Shown here: positions 1-8,192 of the stretch, one piece after another | Position numbering within the stretch: the first letter of the stretch is position 1 | How the letters are laid out: every line of letters starts with the position of its first letter | Origin: Celeribacter baekdonensis | GTDB lineage: Bacteria; Pseudomonadota; Alphaproteobacteria; Rhodobacterales; Rhodobacteraceae | Length of the DNA: 64,000 bases | NCBI RefSeq assembly: GCF_900102315.1 | Contig: NZ_FNBL01000003.1 | Location: 124,001-188,000 of the forward strand | Direction: 5' to 3' | Position numbers and translations under genes: made by a program | The notes under the pieces: model-generated | Databases searched by the model: none | What the model was told of the DNA's origin: nothing | The model's input: the letters and a program-made list of their open reading frames with translations, nothing else

Positions 1-1134
1 GGCCGGATAGAACAACGGGCCAAGATCGGAAACCGCGCCACCACAGGCCAGTCGCGCGCCCTTGGCCAGCGCGTCGTCGACATGTGCCTGTTGTTTGGCC
101 ACAGCGCGGGCGTTCATCAACGGGCCGAGATCGGCGTCCTCCATGCCCGGCGCAAGGGTGAGCGCCTTGGCCGCCGCCACGAATTTCGCGCAAAACGTGG
201 CATAGATCGGACGCTCGACATAAATCCGGTTTGCACCCAGGCAATCCTGCCCAGAGGTGGCGAATTTGGCTTTGATCACCTCCGCCACAGCCCGGTCCAA
301 ATCGGCACCTTTGAACACGATCACCGGCGCATGGCCGCCGAGTTCAAGCACCAATTTTTTCACGGTCTGCGCCGATTGGCGATACAAAAGCCGCCCCACT
401 TCGGTAGACCCCGTGAACGACAGCGCCCGCACGCGGGGGTCTTTCGTCCATGGTTCCACCACGGTGGGCGCATCCCCGGTCACGACGTTGAACACGCCCG
501 CGGGCATGCCCGCGCGTTCGGCCAATTCCGCCAGTGCCAGCGCCGAATAGGGTGTCTCAGCCGAAGGGTGCGCCACGATGGTACAGCCCGCCGCCAAAGC
601 CGCCGCCGCTTTGCGTGTGAGCATGGCGGAGGGGAAATTCCACGGCGTGATCAGGGCGACAACGCCCACGGGTTCCAGCCAAAGCTCGACTTCTGCATCG
701 GGCAAATGCGAGGTCACGCCTTCAACATTCGGACGCTTCGCCTCTTCGGCGTAATAGTCAATGAACGCCGCAGCATAGTCGATCTCGCCGCGCGCTTCCG
801 ACAGCGGCTTGCCCTGTTCGAGCACCATGATCCGCGCGAGATCCCCTTTGGCCGCGATCATCAGATCATGCCAGCGGCGCAGCACGGCGGCGCGGTCCTG
901 TGGCAAACGTTGCGACCAGGCGGGAAAACTCGCCTGCGCCGCCTCCACGGCGGCGGTGGATTGCGCGGCGCTCAGTGCGGCGACATCGCCCAAATGCGCC
1001 CCTGTGGCCGGGTCGGTCACGGCAAAACAGGCGCCCGTCTCGCCGGAGGTCCATTTGCCATTCACATAGGAAAAGCCCCGCAAAAGACGTTTGTCGCCAA
1101 TATCTGGGCGGGCAGAAATCGCAGTGTCACGCAT
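1..1134 (-). CDS. Succinate/aspartate-semialdehyde dehydrogenase (Ssd/DoeC type), 3' end outside window
   Basis: The first 378 residues of an NAD(P)-dependent aldehyde dehydrogenase; family members are about 480-490 residues, so the C-terminus lies left of the window. I read the frame directly from the reverse strand. It carries the general-base motif LELGGH and the nucleophile motif SGQDCLGANR, where Cys is catalytic. By motif it belongs to the GabD/succinate-semialdehyde dehydrogenase branch. In ectoine cassettes the equivalent gene (ssd or doeC) oxidises aspartate semialdehyde to aspartate, and its place behind eutC and an AsnC regulator supports that role here. The ATG at 1134 is the chosen start. 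Substrate is inferred from context; a general succinate-semialdehyde dehydrogenase is the alternative. Confidence 0.85.
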   Translation of the reverse strand, partial: MRDTAISARPDIGDKRLLRGFSYVNGKWTSGETGACFAVTDPATGAHLGDVAALSAAQSTAAVEAAQASFPAWSQRLPQDRAAVLRRWHDLMIAAKGDLARIMVLEQGKPLSEARGEIDYAAAFIDYYAEEAKRPNVEGVTSHLPDAEVELWLEPVGVVALITPWNFPSAMLTRKAAAALAAGCTIVAHPSAETPYSALALAELAERAGMPAGVFNVVTGDAPTVVEPWTKDPRVRALSFTGSTEVGRLLYRQSAQTVKKLVLELGGHAPVIVFKGADLDRAVAEVIKAKFATSGQDCLGANRIYVERPIYATFCAKFVAAAKALTLAPGMEDADLGPLMNARAVAKQQAHVDDALAKGARLACGGAVSDLGPLFYPA

Positions 1135-1233
1135 GTTGGCCTCCTATCCCCTGTCACTGTGACGGATCACGGCAGAGGGGGAGACCAAAGTGAGGGCCAA
1201 TGCGCGATATTCGGACTGCCGGGGTGGGGTGCG

Positions 1234-1719
1234 CTAGTCCAAATGGTCTGTGAACAGCCCAAGCGGCGGAGCGCCACCGCCTTTGACCTGTTTGGTGACG
1301 ATATAGGTAAAATAGCGCGCGATGCCGATGCGCGCGTCCAACAACGTGTCAATCAGCCGTTGATAGGCGTCGATGTCGCGGGTGACGATCTGTAACAGAT
1401 AGTCAAACCCGCCGCCCAAGGCCCAACAGCCCAGGATTTCCTCATGCGATTGCACCGAGGCTTCAAAGGTCTGAAACGAGGCTTGGGTGTGATCGGCAAG
1501 TTCGGCGGCGACGAACACCGTCACAGTCGAACCCAATTTGCGCAGGTTGATTTCGGCGTGATAGCCCTCGATCAGCCCGGCTTTTTCGAGCTTTTTCAAC
1601 CGCTCCCATGCGGGCGTCGGCGACAGGCCAATCGCTTCGGCCAGACGTGCCTTTGACATCCGCCCCTCCCGAGACAGGGCGCGCAGAATGTCGAAATCAC
1701 GGGCGTCCAGTTTGATCAT
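1234..1719 (-). CDS. Lrp/AsnC-family regulator, probably of ectoine catabolism
   Basis: A 161-residue protein with the Lrp/AsnC layout. An N-terminal helix-turn-helix (about residues 4-60, with LDARDFDILRAL and LSPTPAWERLKKLEKAGLI) is followed by a RAM/effector-binding domain (about 65-150, with the GGGFDYLLQIVTRDID stretch). It lies 9 bases downstream of eutC on the same strand and just before the semialdehyde dehydrogenase. This is the position of the asnC/doeX gene in ectoine-utilisation cassettes of other Proteobacteria. The likely role is sensing a catabolic intermediate and tuning the operon. The family call is firm; the ligand and target are inferred from position. Confidence 0.9.
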   Translation of the reverse strand: MIKLDARDFDILRALSREGRMSKARLAEAIGLSPTPAWERLKKLEKAGLIEGYHAEINLRKLGSTVTVFVAAELADHTQASFQTFEASVQSHEEILGCWALGGGFDYLLQIVTRDIDAYQRLIDTLLDARIGIARYFTYIVTKQVKGGGAPPLGLFTDHLD

Positions 1720-1728
1720 GGGGCAAGG

Positions 1729-2748
1729 TTACGCGGAAATCACCGTGCCCGCATCCCCCAAACGGGTCGCGACATGGCTGGCGATGGCGGTGTCTTGCAC
1801 GCCGGTTCCGGTCAGATCGCAGATCGTGATCTGACGTGGATCGGCGCGGCCTTGGGCGACTCCCGTGATGATCTGGCCCAACTCTGGCGGGGTTTGCCGC
1901 ATCAGCCCTTGCGCGCGTGCCGCCCGCAATTCGCCCAGCACCTCGCATTGGCTGACCCGATCACAGACATAGAGACCGGCGGCGGCCAAGGCCTCTGGCG
2001 CGATCTCGTTTTTGCCCGCCTGATCCGACCCTATAGCGGTGATGTGCAACCCGTCATGGAGCATATCGGCGGTGATCAAGGGCGTGGTCGCAGGGGTCGT
2101 GGTGACCACAAGCTGGCTTTGCGCCACAAGCGGTGCGATCTCGGTCATCACCGCCACCTCGGCACCGGTCATCGCGGCAATATCGGTGGCGCAGGCTTTG
2201 GCCTTTTCCACGTCACGCCCCCAAACCAAACAGCGTTTGAACGGGCGCACCAGATGAGCCGCCTGCATTTGCAATCGCGCTTGCACGCCAGTGCCGATCA
2301 CCCCCGCCGTCTCGATCTTTGGTGCCAAATGCCGTGCTGCGACCGCGCCCGCCGCCGCCGTGCGGATGTCGGTGAGGTAGCCGTTGTCCAAAAACACCGC
2401 CTGAACCAGCCCGGTTTTGGCCGAAAACAGGATCATCAAACCGTTGAGAGAGGGCAGGCCCAATTTGGGATTGTCGAAAAACCCCGGCGAGACTTTCAAG
2501 GCAAAGCCGTCCACGCCCGGCACATAGGCGGTTTTGACATCGACCTCACCGTGATGGGCCGCAATCGCCATGGACAGCACCGGCGGCATCACAACCCCAC
2601 CTTCGGCCAAGGCGCGAAAGCCGTTTTCGATCACATCAATGGTTTCAAGGTCAAGCGAGACAACCCCGCGCAATTGCGCCTCTGTCACGATGCGGATGTC
2701 GGGGCGGATGTCGGGGCGGGGTGCGCTGGCCTGTGTCTCAGTCGTCAT
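1729..2748 (-). CDS. eutC: Ectoine utilisation protein EutC (ornithine cyclodeaminase/mu-crystallin family)
   Basis: A 339-residue member of the ornithine cyclodeaminase/mu-crystallin family, an NAD(P)-binding Rossmann fold. Stretches such as GEVDVKTAYVPG, KVSPGFFDNPKLGLPSLNG, DNGYLTDIRTAAAGAVAA and DLTGTGVQDTAIA match what I recall of EutC, not generic cyclodeaminases. EutC acts with EutB in converting hydroxyectoine to ectoine. The start overlaps the end of eutB by 11 bases, so the two are probably translationally coupled. The N-terminus contains a short duplicated APRPDIRPDIR stretch of no obvious meaning. Confidence is high for the family and good for the pathway because of the eutB, ehu and hydrolase neighbours. 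Confidence 0.9.
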   Translation of the reverse strand: MTTETQASAPRPDIRPDIRIVTEAQLRGVVSLDLETIDVIENGFRALAEGGVVMPPVLSMAIAAHHGEVDVKTAYVPGVDGFALKVSPGFFDNPKLGLPSLNGLMILFSAKTGLVQAVFLDNGYLTDIRTAAAGAVAARHLAPKIETAGVIGTGVQARLQMQAAHLVRPFKRCLVWGRDVEKAKACATDIAAMTGAEVAVMTEIAPLVAQSQLVVTTTPATTPLITADMLHDGLHITAIGSDQAGKNEIAPEALAAAGLYVCDRVSQCEVLGELRAARAQGLMRQTPPELGQIITGVAQGRADPRQITICDLTGTGVQDTAIASHVATRLGDAGTVISA

Positions 2749-3736
2749 AGGGCGTTCCTTTTACAATCACATCCCCAAGCCGCACGTCTTGGCCCGTCAC
2801 AACACGGGTGAATTGCGCCATATCGACATTGCGCCCGGTGATCACGGTGCCCATCTGTGGGCTTGGCACGATTTTGCCCGCCATAAGGGCGGCGATGCCG
2901 ACCACACAGGCCCCTTCCGCAACCAAACGGTCCTCGTAATAAAGCGCCTGCATGGCGGTATAAATCTCGTCCTCCGTAACCAAAACCACCTCATCCAAAA
3001 GAGTGCGGCAGAGCGGGAAGGTAAACCGGTTTGACAGCCCGATCCCGCCGCCCAGACTGTCGGCCAAAGAGGCGACCTCTTCGACCTCAACCGGGTGGCC
3101 CGCTGTGATCGAGGCGGCCATCGCCGCGCCGCGATCCATGCTGACGCCGATCAGGCGGATGTCCGGTTTGATCGCGCGGGCCGCAACTGCCATGCCTGCC
3201 GCCAAACCGCCGCCGGAGAGCGGGATCATCAACGTGTCGAGATCGGGGCGGGCGCGCAGCATTTCCAGCGCAATGGTGCCTTGTCCGGCGATCACATGCG
3301 GATCGTCAAAGGGCGGAATATCGACCAACCCATCGTCACGCGCCAACCGCGTGGCATGGGTTTGGGCCTCGTCTTGCGAGCGGCCGTGGATGTGGACCTC
3401 TGCACCAAGCGCGCGGATGCCGTCGATTTTGGCCTGCGGCACAAGGTCGGACATACAGATCACGGCGCGCAGGCCCTTTTGCGCCGCCGCATAGGCCACG
3501 GCGCGACCGTGGTTGCCGGTGGAACAACAGGTCACGCCTTTGGCCCCATCCGGCACATGCGCCATCGCATTCACCGCCCCGCGCAGTTTGAACGCCCCCA
3601 TCGGTTGGCAAATCTCAAGCTTGAGCCAGAGATTGCCCCCAAGTTTTTGCGACAGGTGCGAGGGCACAAGCGGCGTGCCGTCGGCCACGCCTTTGATCAC
3701 CTCTTGCGCGGCCAAAACATCCGTTAAGGCCAGCAT
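2738..3736 (-). CDS. eutB: Hydroxyectoine utilisation dehydratase EutB (PLP, threonine dehydratase fold)
   Basis: A 332-residue fold-type II PLP enzyme related to threonine/serine dehydratases. The PLP lysine sits in PMGAFKLRGAVNA (about residue 49), the phosphate-binding segment is CCSTGNHGRA, and a glycine-rich loop reads LSGGGLAAG. TLADSLGGGIGL-like and YYEDRLVAEGA segments fit EutB as I recall it. EutB is thought to remove the hydroxyl group of hydroxyectoine as water, with EutC completing return to ectoine. The ATG at 3734-3736 overlaps the ehuA stop by one base (TGATG), which suggests coupling. Not a biosynthetic IlvA, since it lacks the C-terminal regulatory ACT-like domain. Confidence 0.9.
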   Translation of the reverse strand: MLALTDVLAAQEVIKGVADGTPLVPSHLSQKLGGNLWLKLEICQPMGAFKLRGAVNAMAHVPDGAKGVTCCSTGNHGRAVAYAAAQKGLRAVICMSDLVPQAKIDGIRALGAEVHIHGRSQDEAQTHATRLARDDGLVDIPPFDDPHVIAGQGTIALEMLRARPDLDTLMIPLSGGGLAAGMAVAARAIKPDIRLIGVSMDRGAAMAASITAGHPVEVEEVASLADSLGGGIGLSNRFTFPLCRTLLDEVVLVTEDEIYTAMQALYYEDRLVAEGACVVGIAALMAGKIVPSPQMGTVITGRNVDMAQFTRVVTGQDVRLGDVIVKGTPYDD

Positions 3737-4551
3737 CAGCCCGCCTCTTTGACCGCGCTGAGGAATTGCTGCGTCCGCTCCCTTTGCGGATTGCCAAACA
3801 GCGCGTCAGGCGCGCCTTGTTCCTCGATTGAGCCGTCAAAAAAGAAACAAATACGGTCGGAGATGTCTTTGGCAAAGCCCATTTGGTGGGTGACCATCAA
3901 CATGGTGAGGTTGTGTTTGTCCACCAGATCGCGGATCACATTGGTCACTTCACCGATCACCTCAGGGTCAAGCGCGGAAGTGACTTCGTCAAACAGCATC
4001 ACCTTGGGCCGCATCGCCAAAGCGCGGGCAATGGCAACACGTTGTTGTTGCCCACCCGAAAGACGCGACGGGTGCTGATCCTTCTTTTCGATCATGCCGA
4101 CAAGGTCCAACAGGTCCTCAGAGCGTTTGCGCGCCTCCTGTTTGGACATGCCCAAAACCTGAACCGGCCCCTCCATGCAATTTTCCAAGGCGGTCATATG
4201 CGGGAACAGATTGAAGTGCTGAAAACACATGCCAATCTGGCTGCGCATCATCCGCAGGTGCTTGGGGGAGGCGGGCACGAGTGCGCCGTTTTTCTCCATA
4301 TGGGTCAGCGGTTTGCCATCGACATAGATCACACCTTCATTGATGGTCTCAAGCGTCATCAGCATCCGCAAAACGGTGGTCTTGCCCGAGCCAGACGGAC
4401 CGATCACGGTCACCATTTCGCCCGTCGCCACGTCCAGATCAAGCCGGTCCAAAACGGTCAGTTTGCCGTAGCGTTTGGTGACGTTCATGAACCGCACCAT
4501 CGGGATATTATCGCCGGTCAGTTCCAGCGGGTATTGCGACATATCTTCCAT
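3736..4551 (-). CDS. ehuA: Ectoine/hydroxyectoine ABC transporter ATPase EhuA
   Basis: A 271-residue ABC ATPase of the polar amino acid class. Walker A is GPSGSGKT (about residues 52-59), the signature is LSGGQQQR, and Walker B is VMLFDE, followed by the expected switch His in VTHQMGFA. It should energise the permeases EhuC and EhuD at the inner membrane. The start overlaps the ehuD stop by one base (TAATG) and its stop overlaps eutB likewise, so uptake and catabolic genes form one transcript. An alternative downstream Met exists at about residue 5 (MSQYPL). Function as an ectoine transporter is inferred from the eut and hydrolase neighbours; the ATPase itself only says amino-acid type. Confidence 0.88.
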   Translation of the reverse strand: MEDMSQYPLELTGDNIPMVRFMNVTKRYGKLTVLDRLDLDVATGEMVTVIGPSGSGKTTVLRMLMTLETINEGVIYVDGKPLTHMEKNGALVPASPKHLRMMRSQIGMCFQHFNLFPHMTALENCMEGPVQVLGMSKQEARKRSEDLLDLVGMIEKKDQHPSRLSGGQQQRVAIARALAMRPKVMLFDEVTSALDPEVIGEVTNVIRDLVDKHNLTMLMVTHQMGFAKDISDRICFFFDGSIEEQGAPDALFGNPQRERTQQFLSAVKEAG

Positions 4552-5222
4552 TATTTCAGTCCAAGTTTGCGGCGCACATAGGTTTCAAACACACGGATGA
4601 AACCGGCGGCAGGAAGGGAAATGGCGAGGAAAATCACGCCGACGAGGGTGTAGGGTTCGAGGAAGCGATAGCTTTCGGAGCCGATCGCATTGGCGGTGTG
4701 CATCAGTTCCGCGACACCGATCACCGAGAGCATCGGCGTGTCCTTGAAAATCCCCACAAGATAGTTGCCCATACCCGCCAAAGCGGGAGGCACAGCCTGC
4801 GGAATGATGATCCGGGTATAGGCTTGGCGCGGGCTCATGTTGAGCGCTGTACAGGCCTCCCATTGGCCTTTGCCAACGCTGTTCAACCCGCCGCGATAGA
4901 CCTCCGACAGATAGGCCGAATAATGCAACCCGATGGCGATCATGCCCGATGTCCACGGGCTCATGCGCACCCCGAATTGCGGGCCAACGTAGAACACAAA
5001 AAAGATCTGAAGGATCAGCGGTGTCGAGCGGATGAACTCCACAAATTCGCGCACCACAAAAGTCAGTGCCCGGTACGGCGTGCGCTGCGCCAGCGCCAGG
5101 ACCAGCCCCAACACGATGGCGATGGCATAGCCCGCCCCCGCTGCGATCAGAGTGTTGAGCGTCGCCTCAAGCAGACGCGGCAGGATTTCCCAAGTGAAAT
5201 CCCATTTCCAATGAAATCCCAT
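4551..5222 (-). CDS. ehuD: Ectoine/hydroxyectoine ABC transporter permease EhuD
   Basis: A 223-residue HisM/GlnP-type inner-membrane permease with about five hydrophobic segments. The EAA loop that contacts the ATPase reads GQWEACTALNMSPRQAYTRIIIPQA. An upstream FIRSTPLILQIFFVFY segment is typical of polar amino acid permeases. It lies three bases after ehuC and overlaps ehuA by one base, which fits a heterodimeric channel EhuC-EhuD. N-terminal residues MGFHWKWDFTWEILP precede the first membrane segment. The family is certain; the substrate comes from the cluster. Confidence 0.87.
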   Translation of the reverse strand: MGFHWKWDFTWEILPRLLEATLNTLIAAGAGYAIAIVLGLVLALAQRTPYRALTFVVREFVEFIRSTPLILQIFFVFYVGPQFGVRMSPWTSGMIAIGLHYSAYLSEVYRGGLNSVGKGQWEACTALNMSPRQAYTRIIIPQAVPPALAGMGNYLVGIFKDTPMLSVIGVAELMHTANAIGSESYRFLEPYTLVGVIFLAISLPAAGFIRVFETYVRRKLGLK

Positions 5223-5225
5223 GGC

Positions 5226-5897
5226 TCAGGCCCTCCCCAACTTGCGGCGCATGACTCCTTCGAGCCACCGCATAAAGGGTGTGACGATGAAGCGCGCAAA
5301 GACGTAATAGACGATCAGCGCAAGACCAAAGGCCTGAGCCGAGAGGAAGGTCGATCCGTTGATCTGTTTGGCCACGAACATCAGGTCGGTGACGGAAATC
5401 AGCGAGACAAGTGCTGTGTTTTTCAGAAGCTCGATCAAAAGATTGCCCCAAGGTGGCAACATATTGACCAGAGCCTGCGGCAAGATGATCCGCCACATCC
5501 GTTTGGCCGGACTCATTGAGAGCGCATAGGCGGCTTCCCATTGCCCTTTTGGCACGGATTGAATGCCGCCGCGCACAAGCTCGGCGCCGTAAGCGCCTAA
5601 ATTCATCCCAACGGCAACAAAACCCGCCGTGAACTTATCCAGCGTCACGCCGAACAGCGGCAGCACAAAGAAAATCCAGTAAAGCTGCACCAAAAGCGAG
5701 GTGCCGCGAAAAATTTCGATATAGGTCACCGATACGCCGCGCACGACGGCATTGCGGGACAGTTTCATCAATCCGGCCACCAGTGCGATCCCGATCGCGA
5801 GCATCGTGGCAAGGATGAATTGGGCGGCGGTGACCCCGGTTCCTTTGAGGAAGTCGGGCCAATACGTCGCGATAAATTCCCAGAGGCTCAAGGGCAT
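5226..5897 (-). CDS. ehuC: Ectoine/hydroxyectoine ABC transporter permease EhuC
   Basis: A 223-residue paralogue of the next permease, with about five membrane segments and the EAA loop GQWEAAYALSMSPAKRMWRI. The IFRGTSLLVQLYWIFFVLP region corresponds to the pore-lining part of polar amino acid permeases. It is the first permease after the binding protein and is three bases from ehuD, so the two are co-translated and probably pair as a heterodimer. The 84 bases between ehuB and this gene hold no clear terminator that I can see. Substrate is assigned from the ectoine catabolic neighbours. Confidence 0.87.
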   Translation of the reverse strand: MPLSLWEFIATYWPDFLKGTGVTAAQFILATMLAIGIALVAGLMKLSRNAVVRGVSVTYIEIFRGTSLLVQLYWIFFVLPLFGVTLDKFTAGFVAVGMNLGAYGAELVRGGIQSVPKGQWEAAYALSMSPAKRMWRIILPQALVNMLPPWGNLLIELLKNTALVSLISVTDLMFVAKQINGSTFLSAQAFGLALIVYYVFARFIVTPFMRWLEGVMRRKLGRA

Positions 5898-5981
5898 CTC
5901 CCGAGGCTGAAAATGACATGCGGGCCGGAACCGTTGCCCCGGCCCGCTTCAATCACTTCGATGGATCAAAGAGAGCGTCGA

Positions 5982-6824
5982 TCACTTCATGGCGCAGGCG
6001 TCTGCGGTTTTCATCTCACCCGGCAGGTTGCCTTTGGAGTAGCCATAGGCGGACACGGCTTCCATCATCGCATCAGAGCCAAGGTATTCGGCTTGGGCGG
6101 CGTTGAATTTTTCGACGAAATCCGCGTCCTCATCGCGAAAGCCGATGCCAACCCAGTTTTGGGTCCAGTCGGGGAGTTGGCTGACGTCGGAGACTTCGAC
6201 ATCGCCGCCGGATTGTTCGGCCAAATTGAGCGCGGTGAAATAGGTCACCCCACCGGCATCGGCACGGCCCGCGCGCACAGCGGCGAGAATTTCGGTTGGA
6301 CCGGGTACGGTCATGACCTTGTCGTCATCGACGCCACCGCGTTCCGCCGCTTCGATTTGGTTGTAGCCCGCGCCGGTCACAAACAACGCCTCTTTTTCGG
6401 CAAGCTGTTCGTAGTTGTTGAGGTCTTTGGGATTGCCTGCGGGCACGATGAAGGCATCGCCCACTTTGGCCATCGGCTCGGAGAACATCATGTTTTCGCA
6501 GCGCGAGCCAAGGATATACATCCCGCCGGTCACAATGTCGAAACGGCCCGCGTTGAGGCCGGGGATGAGGCCGCCCCATTCGGTGACGACCGGCTCAATG
6601 TTGTCATAGCCCATCGTTTCGAGCACGCCGATGACATAGGCGTTCACAAACCCTTCGGCGGCGCCGTCTTCGCCCGGATAGGCCCAAGGCACTTCGTTGG
6701 CAAAGCCGATACGGATCGGATCACCGTTTGCGATCCGGTCACTCAACGTTCCGGCCATAAGGGCGGTCGCGCTTACGCCCAGCGTGAGACCCGCAGCGGC
6801 GACGGTTTTAAGGATAGGTTTCAT
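5982..6824 (-). CDS. ehuB: Ectoine/hydroxyectoine-binding periplasmic protein EhuB
   Basis: A 280-residue solute-binding protein of the polar amino acid (SBP_bac_3) family. A signal peptide covers about residues 1-24 (MKPILKTVAAAG... ALMAG), followed by a two-lobe ligand-binding fold with segments IRIGFANEVPWAYPGE, DIVTGGMYIL and ADAGGVTYFTALNLAEQ. The aromatic-rich EVPWAYP region is where EhuB proteins form a box around the cyclic ligand. The ribosome site GGGAGT is well placed before the ATG at 6824. It is the first gene of the leftward transcript, next to the palindromic control region at 6,878-6,903. Confidence 0.88.
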   Translation of the reverse strand: MKPILKTVAAAGLTLGVSATALMAGTLSDRIANGDPIRIGFANEVPWAYPGEDGAAEGFVNAYVIGVLETMGYDNIEPVVTEWGGLIPGLNAGRFDIVTGGMYILGSRCENMMFSEPMAKVGDAFIVPAGNPKDLNNYEQLAEKEALFVTGAGYNQIEAAERGGVDDDKVMTVPGPTEILAAVRAGRADAGGVTYFTALNLAEQSGGDVEVSDVSQLPDWTQNWVGIGFRDEDADFVEKFNAAQAEYLGSDAMMEAVSAYGYSKGNLPGEMKTADACAMK

Positions 6825-6877
6825 AAGTCACTCCCAATTATTTTCATTGACGAGGAAACAGGGCTTCCCTCAACTGA

Positions 6878-6885
6878 TGTATACA
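6878..6885. promoter_or_regulatory. Candidate GntR/FCD operator TGTATACA in the divergent ehu/eut promoter
   Basis: A perfect 8-base palindrome, TGTATACA, lies in the 180-base divergent spacer between ehuB and the ectoine hydrolase gene. GntR proteins of the FadR/VanR (FCD) type often recognise cores containing GTATAC. A regulator of that type is encoded at 9343-10035 in the same cluster. The link is inference from motif and position. Confidence 0.5.
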
Positions 6886-6890
6886 ACATT

Positions 6891-6903
6891 AGGCGAATCG
6901 CCT
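6891..6903. promoter_or_regulatory. Second perfect palindrome in the ehu/eut divergent promoter
   Basis: AGGCGA-A-TCGCCT is a perfect 6+1+6 inverted repeat starting six bases after the TGTATACA element. It could be a second operator (for example for the AsnC-type regulator at 1234-1719) or a small hairpin in the ehuB leader. Nothing in the sequence decides between these. Confidence 0.35.
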
Positions 6904-7005
6904 GAGTGTCAAGGAAAACGGCCCAAAAACATCCTTATTTTTCGGCTTTACACGTGAAAACGTCCTATAGAATCGCACAAGATGTGCACAATATGCGAGA
7001 AATAC

Positions 7006-8190
7006 ATGCCTATTGAGAATGCCCCTTTCTCCCGTTTTGAATATGAACGGCGCATCCGTTTGACACGCGAGGCGATGAATGCGTCTGGAATCGACATCCT
7101 TTTCGTCACGAATCCGTCGAACCAAAACTGGCTCACCGGATATGACGGCTGGTCATTTTATGTGCATCAAGGCGTGATTTTGAGTCTCGACAGCGATCCG
7201 ATCTGGTGGGGACGGATGCAAGACGCCAATGGCGCCAAGCGCACCGTCTGGATGGAAGACGAGAACATCCTCCACTACGCGGATCGCTATATTCAGGCCA
7301 CCGACATCCATCCGATGGAAGACCTCGCCTCGCATCTGCGGATCATGGGATATGGCGACAAACGCATCGGGATCGAGATGGAGACCTATTACTTCACTGC
7401 CCGCGCCTTTGCCGTTTTGGCGCAGGGGTTGCCGGAGGCCGAACTGGTAGATGCCTCCAGTTTGGTGAACTGGAACCGGCTGATCAAATCCTCTGAGGAA
7501 TTGGATTTCATGCGCCGGGCCGCGCGCATTTCCGAACTGGTGATTGAGCGCGCGATTGAATTGGCCGAACCGGGCATGCGTAAACACGATCTTGTTGGCG
7601 AGATGTTCAAAACGTCGGTGCAGGGCGAAGACGACAGTTGGGGCGACTACCCGGCCATCGTGCCGCTTTTGCCCTCGGGCGCGGATGCTTCTGCGCCGCA
7701 TTTGACATGGAACGGCGAGGCGCTGAAAAAGGGCGAGGCGACGTTTATCGAACAATCCGGCTGTTATCGCCGCTACCATGCGCCGCTGTGTCGGACGATC
7801 TTTTTCGGCAAGCCGCCCGGCTATATGAGTGACGCGGCTCAGGCGCTGACCGAGGGGTTGAACGCCGGGATCGAGGTGGCGCGCCCGGGCAACCGGGCCT
7901 GCGACATCGCCCGCGCTTTGGATGCGGAACTGATCAAAGTGGGGATCGAGCGTCCGAACCGCTGCGGCTATGCTGTCGGTCTGTCCTATCCGCCGGATTG
8001 GGGCGAACACACGGTCTCCTTGCGCGCCTTTGATGAAACAGTTTTGGAGCCGGGCATGACCTTTCACTTCATGCCGGGACTGTGGATGGACGGTTGGGGG
8101 ATGGAGACGACGGAGACAATCCTGATCCGCGAAGACGGGCCAGCGGAGCCTTTGTGCAATGTGCCGCGCAAGCTGTTTGTGAAGGACTGA
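7006..8190 (+). CDS. doeA: Ectoine hydrolase (DoeA/EutD, M24 peptidase fold)
   Basis: A 394-residue M24 (pita-bread) family protein. It closely follows ectoine hydrolases as I recall them, with blocks NQNWLTGYDGWSFYVHQ, QDANGAKRTVWM, GDYPAIVPLLPSGADASAPH, CYRRYHAPLCRT and GLSYPPDWGEHTVSL. The enzyme opens the ectoine ring to acetyl-diaminobutyrate in the cytosol. I chose ATG 7006 because GAGA lies five bases upstream; the in-frame ATG at 6982 has no such site and would add MCTICEKY. The gene faces away from the ehu operon and is two bases from the deacetylase gene. Also known as eutD in rhizobial and roseobacter nomenclature. Confidence 0.93.
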   Translation: MPIENAPFSRFEYERRIRLTREAMNASGIDILFVTNPSNQNWLTGYDGWSFYVHQGVILSLDSDPIWWGRMQDANGAKRTVWMEDENILHYADRYIQATDIHPMEDLASHLRIMGYGDKRIGIEMETYYFTARAFAVLAQGLPEAELVDASSLVNWNRLIKSSEELDFMRRAARISELVIERAIELAEPGMRKHDLVGEMFKTSVQGEDDSWGDYPAIVPLLPSGADASAPHLTWNGEALKKGEATFIEQSGCYRRYHAPLCRTIFFGKPPGYMSDAAQALTEGLNAGIEVARPGNRACDIARALDAELIKVGIERPNRCGYAVGLSYPPDWGEHTVSLRAFDETVLEPGMTFHFMPGLWMDGWGMETTETILIREDGPAEPLCNVPRKLFVKD

Positions 8191-8192
8191 TC

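Noticed and set aside
82-1395. A 437-codon plus-strand frame over the start of the window
   Set aside because: It is antisense to the aldehyde dehydrogenase with intact LELGGH and GQDC motifs, and its composition is His/Arg-rich shadow type.
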